Source: an uncultured Burkholderiales bacterium (GTDB taxonomy: Bacteria > Pseudomonadota > Gammaproteobacteria > Burkholderiales > Burkholderiaceae_C). From it: a stretch of DNA of 5,342 nucleotides. The stretch spans positions 1-5,342 of the forward strand of contig CAJBLW010000254.1 in the NCBI GenBank assembly GCA_903953985.1, given 5' to 3'. The position numbers and the translations under genes were made by a program. Every line of letters begins with the position of its first letter. Position 1 is the stretch's first letter. Positions 5,245 through 5,342 of this stretch are shown piece after piece. The notes under the pieces are model-generated. The model made no database searches. It was not told where the DNA came from and was given only the letters and a program-made list of their open reading frames with translations.

Positions 5245-5342
5245 AGTGGCCCACATTGACCCGTCGCGAAGGCTTGCGGAAAGTGCTGCGGGCCGGACTT
5301 TATGGGGCTGCTGTTCAGCTGTGGCCCAGCCAAGCCCAAGAC
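5241..5342 (+). CDS. soxY: Partial Tat-signal protein, probably the sulfur carrier SoxY
   Basis: Only the first 34 codons are present; the gene runs off the right edge. The start ATG overlaps the cytochrome stop (ATGA), with a weak AAGG 7 bases upstream. The visible protein is a Tat signal: T7-R-R-E-G-L-R-K, a moderately hydrophobic stretch to about W28, then S-Q-A-Q-D, with probable cleavage after A-Q-A or nearby. SoxY proteins have Tat signals and usually follow soxX in soxXYZA clusters, which is the basis for the name. None of the diagnostic part of SoxY (the C-terminal GGCGG swinging arm that binds the sulfur intermediate) is in view, so another Tat substrate, such as a SoxYZ-like carrier tied to a dehydrogenase, remains possible. 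Confidence 0.55.
   Translation, partial: MKWPTLTRREGLRKVLRAGLYGAAVQLWPSQAQD

Overview
This window looks like chromosomal DNA of a Betaproteobacterium, probably Burkholderiales and perhaps Comamonadaceae. That placement is inferred from moderately high GC, dense ATGA-coupled operons and the mix of gene families; no rRNA or other marker gene is present. About 96% of the bases are protein-coding. There is no tRNA, rRNA, CRISPR array, insertion sequence or clear terminator.

The layout is two divergent operons separated by one 224-base intergenic region (1984-2207). The left operon (minus strand) encodes an Asp/Glu-racemase-superfamily enzyme related to arylmalonate decarboxylase and maleate isomerase. 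It is followed by a single-domain FAD-dependent aromatic-ring monooxygenase. The right operon (plus strand) encodes a two-subunit molybdenum hydroxylase of the isoquinoline 1-oxidoreductase (IorAB) type: a 152-residue [2Fe-2S] subunit and a 722-residue Mo-cofactor subunit with a Tat export signal. Next come a small secreted c-type cytochrome resembling SoxX and the first 34 codons of a Tat-exported protein that is probably SoxY. The window ends inside that last gene.

All four co-directional junctions are the same 4-base ATGA stop/start overlap, so each operon is very probably one translationally coupled transcript. In the right operon a periplasmic molybdenum hydroxylase is therefore made together with a cytochrome c and apparently the start of a sox cluster. 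A reasonable inference is that electrons leave the molybdenum centre through the two Fe-S clusters to a periplasmic cytochrome c; whether that is this SoxX-like protein is not shown. The left operon may act on a product of the same pathway in the cytoplasm, because hydroxylase, flavin monooxygenase and racemase-superfamily enzyme together recall N-heteroaromatic (nicotinate-type) catabolism, but no substrate can be read from the sequence.

The points most worth a second look are the inverted Cys/Gly arrangement in the active site of the racemase-superfamily enzyme, the fusion of an IorAB-type operon to sox-type genes, and a set of CRP-like and repeated motifs in the divergent regulatory region.
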